Under the pieces are notes generated by a model. It made no database searches. It saw only the letters and a program-made list of their open reading frames with translations, and was not told the DNA's origin. The translations under genes and the position numbers were made by a program. A stretch of 64,000 bases of DNA from Gautieria morchelliformis (taxonomy: Eukaryota > Basidiomycota > Agaricomycetes > Gomphales > Gomphaceae): contig WHVA01000108.1 of NCBI GenBank assembly GCA_015179125.1, forward strand, positions 124,001-188,000, given 5' to 3'. Position 1 is the first letter of the stretch, and the number at the start of each line of letters is the position of its first letter. Below, piece after piece: positions 1 through 10,261 of the stretch.

Positions 1-329
1 TCCCTCGTCGTGAGGCCAAGTCATTTTATGACTTTGGAGTGAATGATGACGAGGAGTGGCTCATCGACAATATTCTCACACATTGATGGATAAACTCGAC
101 GGACCTGGAGTTCCAGGTCTGCTGGACCCTAGGCGACGTGACATGGGAACCCATGTCATCGTGCAAGGATCTTGAAGATCTAGATAGCTATCTAGAGCTC
201 CAGGGGGTGGGCAAGCCACGCGACCTCCCCAGGCGCCACTAGACGCATCTGTCACGTGCACAGCACGTGATGCGCTGGCCTCGGTGCGGTTAAATTTTCA
301 CCTCGGATCTTTCCGAGGCACATCGCTTC

Positions 330-2329
330 TTGGACGCAAACCACCATCATCTCCCCATGAAGATAATGCCACCCAAAGATGGGATGGACGTTGATCCGTC
401 AACGTCCGCGACACACTCAACGGCCCCGAGACAAGGGGCCACCGACATCCTACAAGCCCCGGTAGATCAGGAGAACTGGATGATCGTAGGATGGGAAGAT
501 GCTCTAGCAATCATCCACCCAGAGGACTGCGACACCTGCGCGGCTTATGCCACACACTTACGGGCCACGACAGGCACCCGCAAGGTGAAGCTGAGAGATG
601 AGGACATTGGTGACGCTGTCAATGCAGCCTGGGGATGGCTCCCGGGGGCATCGCATGTGATGCGCGAGTGGAGCCCCTGCAGGACGTCCATGACCTCAAA
701 AAGGAGGTCAAGGATTTGGAGCACGCGGTCGAAGACCGCGATGATGTGCTCGAAGTCGAGCGCGCCAGAGTAAAAGAGCTAGAGGAGCAGCTGAAGGTGC
801 TCCAGCTCACACATGCAGCCTCAAAAAGGCCGCGCCATGACACGGCCATGACACGGCCACACACCCATGGCCAGCCCTTCATCACCTCCCACGACGGCAC
901 CCTTCCAGCATGCGCAGCCTCGGGACTGGCTTCCCGATTATCAGCTCCCACCCCGACATCACCAGAGGGGTGGAGCGCGCCGTCCGACGCCGCGTACAGT
1001 GTCCTGGAAGGATGGGAGTCCGACTCCTCCATCTGGAAGACGTACAAGCCGGACAGAGCTCAGCAAATGGCTGAGCAGCCAAAAAAGAAGTGCAGGAAAT
1101 TGCGCAGCACCCCCAACACTGTCAATGGTCTAGCCATTGTGAAGGAAAGCGCGATCAGCACATACCTAGCGGCGTCACCGTCGCACAGAATCAAAGACCC
1201 TGCCCTACAATGGCAGGTAGCGTTGGTCGAGGCCCAGTACATCAGGCCTCACGTGGACCTGCCACCACCGGCGGGGACAGTTCACCCTCCCTACCCGGGG
1301 GAGGGAGTGATAATACCACTCGGAGACCCGCCGATCTCCAAGACGGGCCTCCTACCATGACCAGTAGGAAAGGCACAACAACGACGTACTCAATGGTACG
1401 ATGTCTGCCCGCTCAACGACACATGCTTCGTTGAGCTCCTAGCGCAGGCAAAAGACACACCACAGTTCCTGCGCACACATGAGATGATCGGCATGTTCAA
1501 GCGCATCGAGCGTGAGCAGCGCACTTGCAATCCCAAATGGGATTGTCTCATGATAGCGAGCTGTACCCCGCACGACATCGCCGCCATCCTAAAGGGTTGG
1601 ATACACAACCCCGAAGGAATCCCTTCTGCCATCCGCAACAACGCGGATGGAACCCTCAACCTAGACGACATGGACGTCTGGATGTGGTTGAAGGCCCTCA
1701 CACCCCGAGTTAAAGGGGTCGCGTCACCTCTCAAGTCAAGACTCCTCGACCTGTTCGGCTTGACCGACCAATGGTCAAGCTTCGTCGATGCCAGGGAATT
1801 CCTGACACCACAGAGCACCAGCCTGCGGTTATCCATCACGGGTCCATATCCCGTGGGAGGCCGAGCTGGCTCCGACATCCCGCTCGCCAAGATCGCGCGA
1901 TGGCTGGCCCGCTACACCGGCGTCACTCGCGAACAAGTGGCTCACATTGAACATTATGTTCAATGCAGCCTCACCGGCACAGCATTCAGTGCCGCTGGAT
2001 GGGGGGGCCAACAAAAGGTCCTCGAGACCAGCCAAGTGAGGGCCACGGTGCCACGACCGCTCACTCATGCTCAGCTCGATCAAGGGCTTGTGCACATCTG
2101 GCCTCCTCCCCAGACCGTTGACCCAGCCATTGAGGCCATGCTCCATGAGGACGCTGACCAAGCGGAAGCCCCTGCCAGTGGTGACGTAGAGCCACCTCAC
2201 CCAAACACCCCTGTGGATGCGGAGGTGCCCCCGGTGGAGTCGCATGCTCCACTGGCCCCATATGATGATGTCATCATCGTATTGGAATCACTAGAGGACA
2301 CTATCATGGATGACCTCTATGAGTCCTAA
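330..2329 (+). pseudogene. G1 extra ORF between pol and 3' LTR
   Basis: This coding-like stretch lies downstream of the chromodomain and ends about 35 bases before the LTR. I do not recognise its family. Its first part has a conserved block with VGWEDALAI. A heptad-rich segment near 0.68-0.82 kb (DLKKEVKDLE, VKELEEQLKVLQ) is a likely coiled coil. Its C-terminal part ends in an acidic tail. No signal peptide or membrane segment is visible, so an envelope protein is not supported despite the env-like position. A diverged copy occurs at 5.05-6.49 kb and 22.93-23.32 kb in copy G2. Conservation of codon-level similarity between the copies is the main evidence that it once coded. The reading frame is broken here. 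Confidence 0.6.
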
Positions 2330-2363
2330 ACAGTTCCCTATAGTTGTCTATAGAGGGGGAGGA

Positions 2364-2577
2364 TGTAAATAACCCATGTATCCATGAATGTATACTAGTT
2401 ATTCATAATCCCAGTGGGCCCCTTAGGGACCCACTGTATAGTTTATGCGTGAGAACCGGCCAGCGGTTCCCATTGCATCTTACTCTTACCTGTCACTCCG
2501 TAGCATTCAGAATACCACACTTGGTCAAGTTCTGCTGTGCCCTTGTGATACAAGGTATTAAGATCGACATCTTTACA
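2364..2577 (+). repeat. LTR of gypsy family G (214 bp)
   Basis: The LTR begins TGTAAATAAC after the purine-rich tract and ends CATCTTTACA, giving short inverted ends TGTAAA/TTTACA. It matches 23353-23527 end to end apart from internal gaps. It closes copy G1 and directly abuts the truncated pol of copy G2, so it may serve as the shared LTR of a tandem LTR-internal-LTR-internal-LTR arrangement. Confidence 0.85.
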
Positions 2578-3316
2578 GTCCCCCGCTCTGTTCTTCAAGG
2601 GGGAAGGAGGCTGATCAAATCATCATCAATAGAGCACACCAGATAGTCAGTCACTACAGCCAGCTGAAGACATTGAACTATGTTCGAAGGTCATACTGGT
2701 GGCCAGGCATGATCCCAGACATCGAGTCATTCTGCACGACGTGTGCGAAGTGCCAGATGACGAAAACTGGGCCACAACAGCCCAAGGGTTTGCAACACAG
2801 CCTACCCATTCCAGATAGGCCATGGCAGTCGATTGGCATCGACTTTATGGGGCCCTTTCCCAAATCAAATGACTATGATTACCTGATGGTAGTCATTGAC
2901 CAACTAATGTCGCACATCCACCTCGTCCCAACAACAACGAGCATGTCAGCCAAGGGAGTAGCCTGGCTGTTTCTGAAAGAAGTCATCCAACTCCATGGAG
3001 TCCCAGACTCCATTGTCTCGGATAGAGACTCAAGGTTCAAGTCTATATTCTGGCATGAACTACAGCAACTCATGGGGACTAAACTCCTCATGTTGACTGC
3101 CTTTCATCCCCAAACGGATGGAGCAACCGAGCGCGCAAACTGCTCAATCAGACAGATTGTGTGCAGTAGTCAGGGACGACCAGAAAGATTGGGCACTGAA
3201 ATGCCCAATGGTCGAGGTCGCCCTCAACAGCAACGTCAGCGCAACCATAGGGTTCGCGCCCTTTGAACTGAACCACGGCTATATGCTGCGGATAGACCTT
3301 CCCATGGCCGCAGACG

Positions 3317-4388
3317 TGTTGTGATAAACGCAATTATCTTACTCAAATCATTTATATAAAAAGAAACTAATAAAAAAAGAAGAGAAAATCAAAACAAAAA
3401 AAATCAAAAGAAACACAAACTACATTCACGATAGACGTCGGCGCAAACGACGATCACACGAATCTTACGACACGCTATATTACCCATAGATCGGGTAGTA
3501 TACAGGAGTTCGAGCGTCGGCCACGTGCGGCCGATCAGGGACGGCGCGCCTATCGGGTGATGGTATCAGCCATGACGTCGACAGGCGCCAGGCCATAGGT
3601 ACCGAGGGGTACGGGCACCAAACGCCGCAGAGAATAGTAGACTGCGCAGGGGTACAGGGTGTTGTGGAATGACCTGAGAAAGTCATCTGCAACACATATA
3701 CTCAATCAGCTGCCACACAAGAGAGGCACAGAGACAGCGGCCCCATCTCCAAGCCTAGCATTTATGCTAGGCAGGGCAAATATAGTATCATTCTCTATTC
3801 TAGCTCCATGACACGTCTCACTGGCTATTATCTCAGTATTATGTTGACAGGGGCTTTGTATACTAGGTATAGACCCTTGCTCCAAAGCCCAGAGAATCCT
3901 AACATCATCCCCATCACCCCATGACATTATGACTATTAATTAGTCACTCCCTAGTTACAAACAGCCTTCCCGACCCATTTATCTAGTATCTTGAGTACTA
4001 GTACTTACTACTAAAATAGTATAAATAGCTAGCACGAATGTATGAACAAAATTATCCAGAATCGATTTTTTCTGCCTCCTGAAATTGCTGTAATCTTGTT
4101 TGATAGTTACAGAGCTCAGTTCTTAACAGTTTATTCCAAATCTTCGTTGAGAGTCTACTATCACTGTTTACTCTATACTACCTTAAAAGCGAACGCTTTT
4201 GATTTGACTATCCCTTGGATCGACACTGTTCTTCTGACGACACGGTCACGTGACCCTCATTCATCAGTGTTGTACGCACCCCGAAGAGCTTAGTCAGCAC
4301 ACAGAGGGGAGGCGAATATAGTGGTTTCAACCACTAAGCAACAGATTTCATTTGATAAAAAGGCACTAATTAACATTTTAATCTAAAA
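3317..4388 (+). repeat. Solo LTR, family E, copy 1 (1072 bp)
   Basis: This non-coding block starts TGTTGTGATAAACGC and ends in AATCTAAAA. It is bounded by a perfect 5-bp duplication AGACG (3312-3316 and 4389-4393) and interrupts the integrase region of copy G2. Sister copies lie at 25921-26991 and 59580-60644, each with its own 5-bp duplication. A TATA-like TATAAATAG about 700 bp in, shared by all copies, fits an LTR promoter and gives the orientation. The 3' end AAAA, instead of the usual CA, is odd. A non-autonomous terminal-repeat element is an alternative. Confidence 0.8.
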
Positions 4389-5049
4389 AGACGCCCCGTT
4401 TAAAGGGGTAGCCCGGTTCACACATCAGGCCAAATGGAACCTGATGGCAGCGCACAATGCAATAATCAAGCATCGAGTGACGCAAATGTTTCATGCAAAC
4501 AAGATACGTACGGCGAGCGACAGGTATGCAGCCAATGACCACATATATCTGTCGACCCAAAACCTGACTCTGCTGAAAGGAAGAGCCAGAAAAATCGTGC
4601 CGTGGTGAATCAGACCATACTGCATCGTTGAGGCGCATAATGATGCCTTGATGGTGACCATTGAACTCCCCGACGAGCTGAAAAGCCATCGTATATCACC
4701 GGTCTTCCATTCAAGCCTCGTACGCCGATACGAGGCTAACAATGATGAACTGTTCCCTCGTCGTGAGGCCAAGTCATTCTATGACTTTGGAGCAAATGAC
4801 AATGAGGAGTGGCCCGTCGATGAGATTATCGCACATCGATGGATAAACTCGACTGAGCTGGAGTTCCAGGTCCACTGGACCCTAGGCGACGTAACATGGG
4901 AGCCCATGTTGTCGTGCAAGGATCTTGAAGCTCTAGATAACTATCTTGAGCTCCGGGGGGAAAGCCACGCGACCTCCCCAAGCGCCGCTAGACATGTCAA
5001 TCATGTGCAAACCACATGATGCACCGGCCTCGGCGGGGTTAAATTTTCA

Positions 5050-6490
5050 CCTTGGATCTTTCCGAGGCACATCGCTTCTTGGAAGCAACCACCACCATCA
5101 TCTGCTGATGAAGATGATGCCATCCAGGGATGGAATGGATGTTGATCCGTCAACGTCTGAGCCACATTCAACAGCCCTGAGACAAGGGGCCGCCAACATC
5201 CTATGAGCTCCAGTGGATCAGGAACACTGGATGATCGTAGGATGGGAAGACGCACTGGCAATCGTCCACCCAGATGACTGCGACACCTGCGTGGCTTACA
5301 CCACACACTTATGGGCCCCGACGGGCACCCGCAAGGTAAAGCTGAAGGATGAAGACATCGGCGACGCTGTCGACATGGCCTGGGGATGGCTCCCAAGGGG
5401 CATCGTGCATGACACGCGAGTGGAACCCCTGCGGGATGTCCATGACCTCAAAAAAGAGGTCAAGGACTTGGAACGCGCGGTTGAAGACCACGACCATGCG
5501 GTTGAAGTTGAGCGCGCCAAAGTAAAAGAGCTTGAGGAGCAGCTGAAGGTGCTCCAGCTCACACATGCATCCTCAAAAAGGCCGCGCCATGACACAGCCA
5601 TGACACGGCCACACACCCATGGCCAGCCCTTCATCACCTCACGTGACGGCACCCTTGCCAGCGTGCGCAGCCTCAGGACTGGCTTCCTGAATATCGGCTC
5701 CCACCCCAACATCAACGGAGGGCGGAGCGCACCATCCAACACAGCGTATGACATCCCGGATGGATGGGAGTCTGACTCCTCCATCTGGAAGACGTACGAT
5801 GTGGACAGAGCTCAGCGTATGGCTGAGCAACCTAAAAAGAAGTGCAAGAAGTTGCACGGCACCCCCAACACGTACAATGGCCTAGCTATTGTGAGGGAAA
5901 GCGCAATCAGCGCATACCTGGCGGTGTCACCGTCGCACACCATCAACGAACCTGCCCTATAACAGCAGGTAGGGTTGGTTGAGGCCGACGACGCATGCTT
6001 CATCGAGCTCTGACTGCGGGCGAAGGACACACTGCAGTACCTGCACACACGCGACATGATCACCATGTTCAAGCGCATCGAGCGCGAGCAGCACGCTCAC
6101 AATCCCTAATGGGATTGTTTTGTGATAGCGAGTGGTACCCCGCTCGACATCGCAGCTATCCTGAAGGGTTGGATACACAACCCCGAAGTGATCCCTTCCG
6201 CCATCTGCAACAATGCGGATAGAACCCTCAACCTCGCAGACATGGATGTCTGGATGTGGTTGAAGGCCCTCGCATCCCGAGTCAAGGGGGTCGCATCATC
6301 TCTCAAGTCAAGGCTCTTCGACTTGTTTGGCTTGACCAACCAATGGTCAAGCTTTGTCGACACCAGGGAATGCCTGACACCGCAGAGCACCAGCCTGCGG
6401 CTGTCCATCATGGGCCCATATCCCGTGAGAGGCCGGGCTGGCCCAGACATCCCGCTTGCCGAGATCGTGCAATGGCTGGCCCGCTATGCC
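5050..6490 (+). pseudogene. G2 extra ORF, left part
   Basis: This is the counterpart of the G1 ORF at 330-2329. It has the same order of conserved blocks: VGWEDALAI, the Lys/Glu-rich heptads, and a WLKALA.RVKGV block. It is cut at 6490 by the insertion of element B, and the missing right part resumes at 22930. ATGCC just left of element B and ACGCC just right of it are the expected 5-bp target duplication with one mismatch. The protein family is not recognised. The copy is broken. Confidence 0.6.
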
Positions 6491-6939
6491 TGTTAAGGTT
6501 GTGTTCATACTGCAGTTTGGCTATACCAGGCCAAACTCGGGTCTCGGGTCGGAGGGCTTGGCTTCAACCTCTTGGGTTGCACCCACTCTATGTTCCGCCC
6601 TAATTTTGGGAGCGGTTTCAGCTATAAGCTGAGATGCGGGTTTCGATATCAAGCAGAGGGTCTCAAGTACGATAAGCTAATTCGATATCTGAACTGGGGA
6701 GCTACTGTACATGGACTGGAGGTCTATATAGTAAAGTAGCATGCAGGGTCACGAAGAGAACATGACCGGATCAACGGTCAGGAGAAACAAGGGTCAGGCA
6801 AACGGGGAACTAACTAATAAGGGAATCAGGGGTGATGGGAAGTGTGAAGGGAAACCCGAAGGAAGCCAAGAAATACCCAAGGTTCCCAAACGAGAGCCGA
6901 AGCCGAGCTTCGGTCCGGATTCGGGAACGGGTCGTAACA
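6491..6939 (-). repeat. 3' LTR of element B (449 bp)
   Basis: The LTR starts TGTTAAGG and ends GTAACA on the plus strand, and pairs with 21963-22929. A pyrimidine-rich stretch at 6941-6950 is a polypurine tract when read on the minus strand, which marks this as the 3' LTR. The left flank ATGCC (6486-6490) is the target duplication. Confidence 0.85.
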
Positions 6940-7059
6940 GTACCTCCCCCTTATGGCCGAACCCATGAGGCCATAAGCGAGATCCCGGAGATCGCCGGGT
7001 CAGGGTAGTTACATAAGCTTTGTTTCGTGTTCTGCTTCTTGTCTTCTCCCATCATCATC

Positions 7060-8391
7060 ATGCCAGAGACACATGATATTCCCATCGAGGTCGACGCGGA
7101 GCTCATGCAGGCTGTGTGAAGTGGCGGAGCGGATGAAGGAACTGCAGGAAAAGCGGTGGATTGCACAGGAGTGCAAACCTGCTGCAGAGAAGAAATGGCA
7201 GGAGGACACCGAGAAAGCCAAAGCGGAACGGAAAGCGCAGGCCAAAGCTGCGTGAATCGCCGAAGAGGCTCGAAAAGCCGAAGAGGCATGGAAGGCCAAG
7301 GAGGCTCAAAAAGCCGAAGAAGCTTGGAAGGCTGAAGAAGCACGGGAGGAAGAGAAACAGGCCTTGAAGGCGAAAGCCGACAAGGCTCGGAAAGTGAGGG
7401 GGCCGGTTTTCGAACGTGAGCGCCAGCGACTTCTCGACTTACTGGAAGCTGAATCGATTCGACAAGCCGATGTGGATCAGAATTACCACATCCCGTTGCC
7501 TGAGCCGATCATAGTGGATTCAGCAACCGTGCAACCGCGGATACTGGCCATGAAACATGCGGCCGAAAGAAATGCGGCTAAGGCAAAGCCGAAAGCCTCG
7601 GGATCGCAGAAACGGAAGATGACCGAGGAGTCAGATGAAGAGGTGAGTCCTCGGGTCGGGTCGGTTCAGTTTGTTTTTTGACTTATATTTTTTAGCGTGA
7701 ACCTTGCAACACATGCAGGCGTCACCAAACCCGGTGCCTACGTGGGAAAAAAACCGCGTGTCAGCAATGTGTGGACCGGAAGGTCCAATGTAGTTTCCTG
7801 GACAGGAAACGGAAGCAGAAGGACGAGGATGCAACCGAGGGACCGGGGCCGAAGAAGGCCAAGGTGTCACCGGTCAAGCCGTCGGGAGCCATTCCATCGG
7901 TGGACATCCGTGCGGGCCCGTTGGGAGCAGGGATCAAGGGCTTAAAGCCTGATGGGTTTTCAGGAGCGGAAGTCTCCCGAATGGTGAGGGGGTTGTTGTC
8001 TCGGCAGAGCGGGCAACTGGAGCGGAGTAACCATTTGCTTCGGGGTGTATTGGACTTTGTGCAGCGGATCGAGCGGCAGAATTCCCGACTTAACAAGCAG
8101 TTGGAGTTGTGGGCCACAGCGGCTGAGAACGCATCCTTATGGATGGGAACACGTTCGTATTGGGGCGGGTTCAATGTGGCTGGGGGTTTGGGTTCGTGTT
8201 CGGGTTTGGGGGAAAAGGGAGCGGAGGAAGGGGATAAGGGAAAAGGAAAGGGGAGGGATGAGACAGAGGGGAAAATGGGAGTGGGGTCAGAATCAGAATT
8301 GGGTTCGGAAGACGGGAGCGGGGAAGACAAGCAGGATGATGGGGAAAAGGGTGCGGGAGCGGGTGAGGAAGAAACTATGGAAGACAACTAA
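7060..8391 (+). pseudogene. Opposite-strand accessory ORF of element B
   Basis: This stretch reads away from the 3' LTR, opposite to gag-pol. Its features in order are: a long Lys/Glu/Ala-rich probable coiled coil (about 7.1-7.4 kb); a GT..AG interval at about 7.64-7.70 kb that looks like a small intron; a Cys cluster with two C..C......C units (about 7.70-7.80 kb); a basic stretch; a leucine-containing segment; and an acidic Gly/Glu-rich tail. The Cys pattern resembles cysteine clusters in basidiomycete hypothetical proteins, but I cannot assign a named family. Related ORFs occupy the same place in elements B2 (42204-43170) and F (49988-51128). This copy is broken about once or twice. Confidence 0.6.
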
Positions 8392-8639
8392 TTAATGCTT
8401 GTTGTTTTTCTATACTAATGTGAATATTTTTTCTTGGTGCTTTTGTTTCGGGATCAGGATCGGGAATGGAAGTGAAATGACAGACAGAGAAAGGAGGGAG
8501 AGCTGAGAACTACAAGCATAGCTATTCGGCAAAACGGCCGAGATAAAACATAGCAAAGGAGTGTTTTTGTTTTTTTGTCTAACTAAGAAAGTGACTGTAA
8601 AATGAGAGAAAGGAAACGGGGAGCCAAAGCTCAGGTTCA

Positions 8640-10256
8640 AGGAACCCATGGTCCAGGCTTGGCAGGGTAGGCTGAGTGAAAGTCGGTTATGATCTCGGCC
8701 GCATGGCCGAGCTCGGTCGCAAGGACCCATGATGTCTCTTCATCGGTGCCTTCATAACCAGCCCAACAGGCAAGGTACAGGAGGTTACAGGGTCTACAGC
8801 ATCAGTCAATCTTGGAATCAAGTATCTCAGAAATCTCATACTCTGTCTCGCCGTCGATCTCAACTGGAGGCGGCAGAGACTGAACCCGGTTCAGGATGGT
8901 ATTCGGGATTGCGGGTTCAAGCATGGAGACGTGAAAGACCAGGTGGACTGCCCGAAGGTTATCCAGTAGGCGTAGAATGTAAGCTCAGGATCCGGCCTGG
9001 CCAATAATCTCAAAGGGGCCGAGGTACTTTTCACCCAGCTTCTTCAAGGGCCGGGTTGTCTGGAAGAACTGCGCTTTTACGAATGCGGAGGATCCTATTG
9101 TGAACTCGGGAGCAGGAGTGCGACGTGTGTCGGCTGAGACCTGATACTGAGATTGAGCGGATTTAATTTGCTCTTTCAGGGCAGTGTGAAGCTTGTCAAG
9201 GTCAACTGCGAAGTCTCGGGCTCGGGAGGATGTGAGGTCCCATTCAGGGTGAACCGTGAGGTTCGGGTTGTATCCCTTGTTGGCAAAGAAGGATGATATG
9301 CTGGTAGTTGCACTGGGAGCATTGTTGTACGCAAACTCGGCGAGTGGTAGCAATTCGGACCAATTGTCCTGTTGATAATTGCAATACACACAAAGGTACT
9401 GTTCCATAGTTTGGTTGACACATTCGGTTTGACCGTCACCTTCGGGATGATATCCCGAGGTGAAATGCAGTTTCATGTCGAGAGCCTTGCCCAGGGAACG
9501 GAAAAAGTGCAAGATGAATTCCAAACCTCAGTCGGATGTCACATGGCTGGGGACACCGTGCTTCGAGAAAATGTGCAAGACGAACAGGCGGGCAAGGTCT
9601 GCGGATGTGACCGTGTTGTAGGTCAGGATGAATATGTTCTGTTTGGTTAAGCGGCAAACTACTACAAGGATCGCAGTGAATCCCAAGATGCCGGCAACTG
9701 CTCAATGAAATCCCATGGAGATGGAATTCCAAGGTTGCTCGGGTATCGGAAGCTGTTGCAGGGAGCCGTAAGGCCAATGACGCTGTGACTTTGAACGCAA
9801 GCAAGTAGTGCAGGACTTGCAAAAGTCGATAACAAAAGGCCGAAGTGTGGGCCATGTGTATTCCTGTCTGATGAGTTCTAAGGTCTTGTTTTGACCAATA
9901 TGTCCCGAGAGTACATGATCATGTTTGTACTGGAGTACTCGGAGCCAGAGATCGTCAGCATCGGGAATGTATATGCAGCCATCGAGGCAGAGGAAACCAT
10001 CCTCGGTTCGCATCCATCTCGGGTCGGAACTATTGCCAAGATGCTTAGCGGCTATGGGGTCGGATGCCAGGTTAACTAATATGTCAGCATGAAGCTTCTT
10101 GGAGTCCATCACAATGCTTGCCCGGAGGGATTCCGACAGTTGTTGATTAGTGAAAATCGGTCGGAATTTTTGCAGGTTGACTGAGCCGTAGTCATTACCT
10201 CCCTCTTTAAGGTAGATGTCCCATCATCTAGTTAGAGCATCGGGTTTTGTACCGAG
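8640..10256 (-). pseudogene. Element B integrase and chromodomain region
   Basis: Read on the minus strand, this carries the integrase zinc-binding H..C..C segment (TCLRSKSQRH), part of the DDE core with the SGYHPEGDGQTE block, the C-terminal KLGEKYLGPFEI region, and a chromodomain tail with WAGYEGTDEETSW near 8.7-8.8 kb. The order matches the same region of element F at 51.3-52.7 kb. It is part of a fossil element, and the frame is broken in a few places. Confidence 0.8.
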
Positions 10257-10261
10257 CTTTC

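Larger units (their letters stand above)
1..2577 (+). mobile_element. Ty3/gypsy chromovirus, copy G1 (3' part)
   Basis: This is the 3' end of a Ty3/gypsy element that begins upstream of the window. The first ~240 bases encode the end of pol, a chromodomain (residues resembling FYDFG, then W..G.VTWEP). The same stretch recurs at 4.7-5.0 kb in copy G2. An additional sense ORF follows at about 330-2329, then a purine-rich tract (about 2352-2363) and a 214-bp LTR. The LTR borders are fixed by comparison with 23353-23527: both start TGTAAATAAC, both end CATCTTTACA, and the flanks differ beyond that. The coding parts are broken, by roughly three interruptions. It is a fossil of moderate age. Confidence 0.85.

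Noticed and set aside
330-2329. Envelope gene of gypsy family G
   Set aside because: The position suits it, but no signal peptide, membrane helix or cleavage motif is visible; only an unknown coiled-coil protein is supported.
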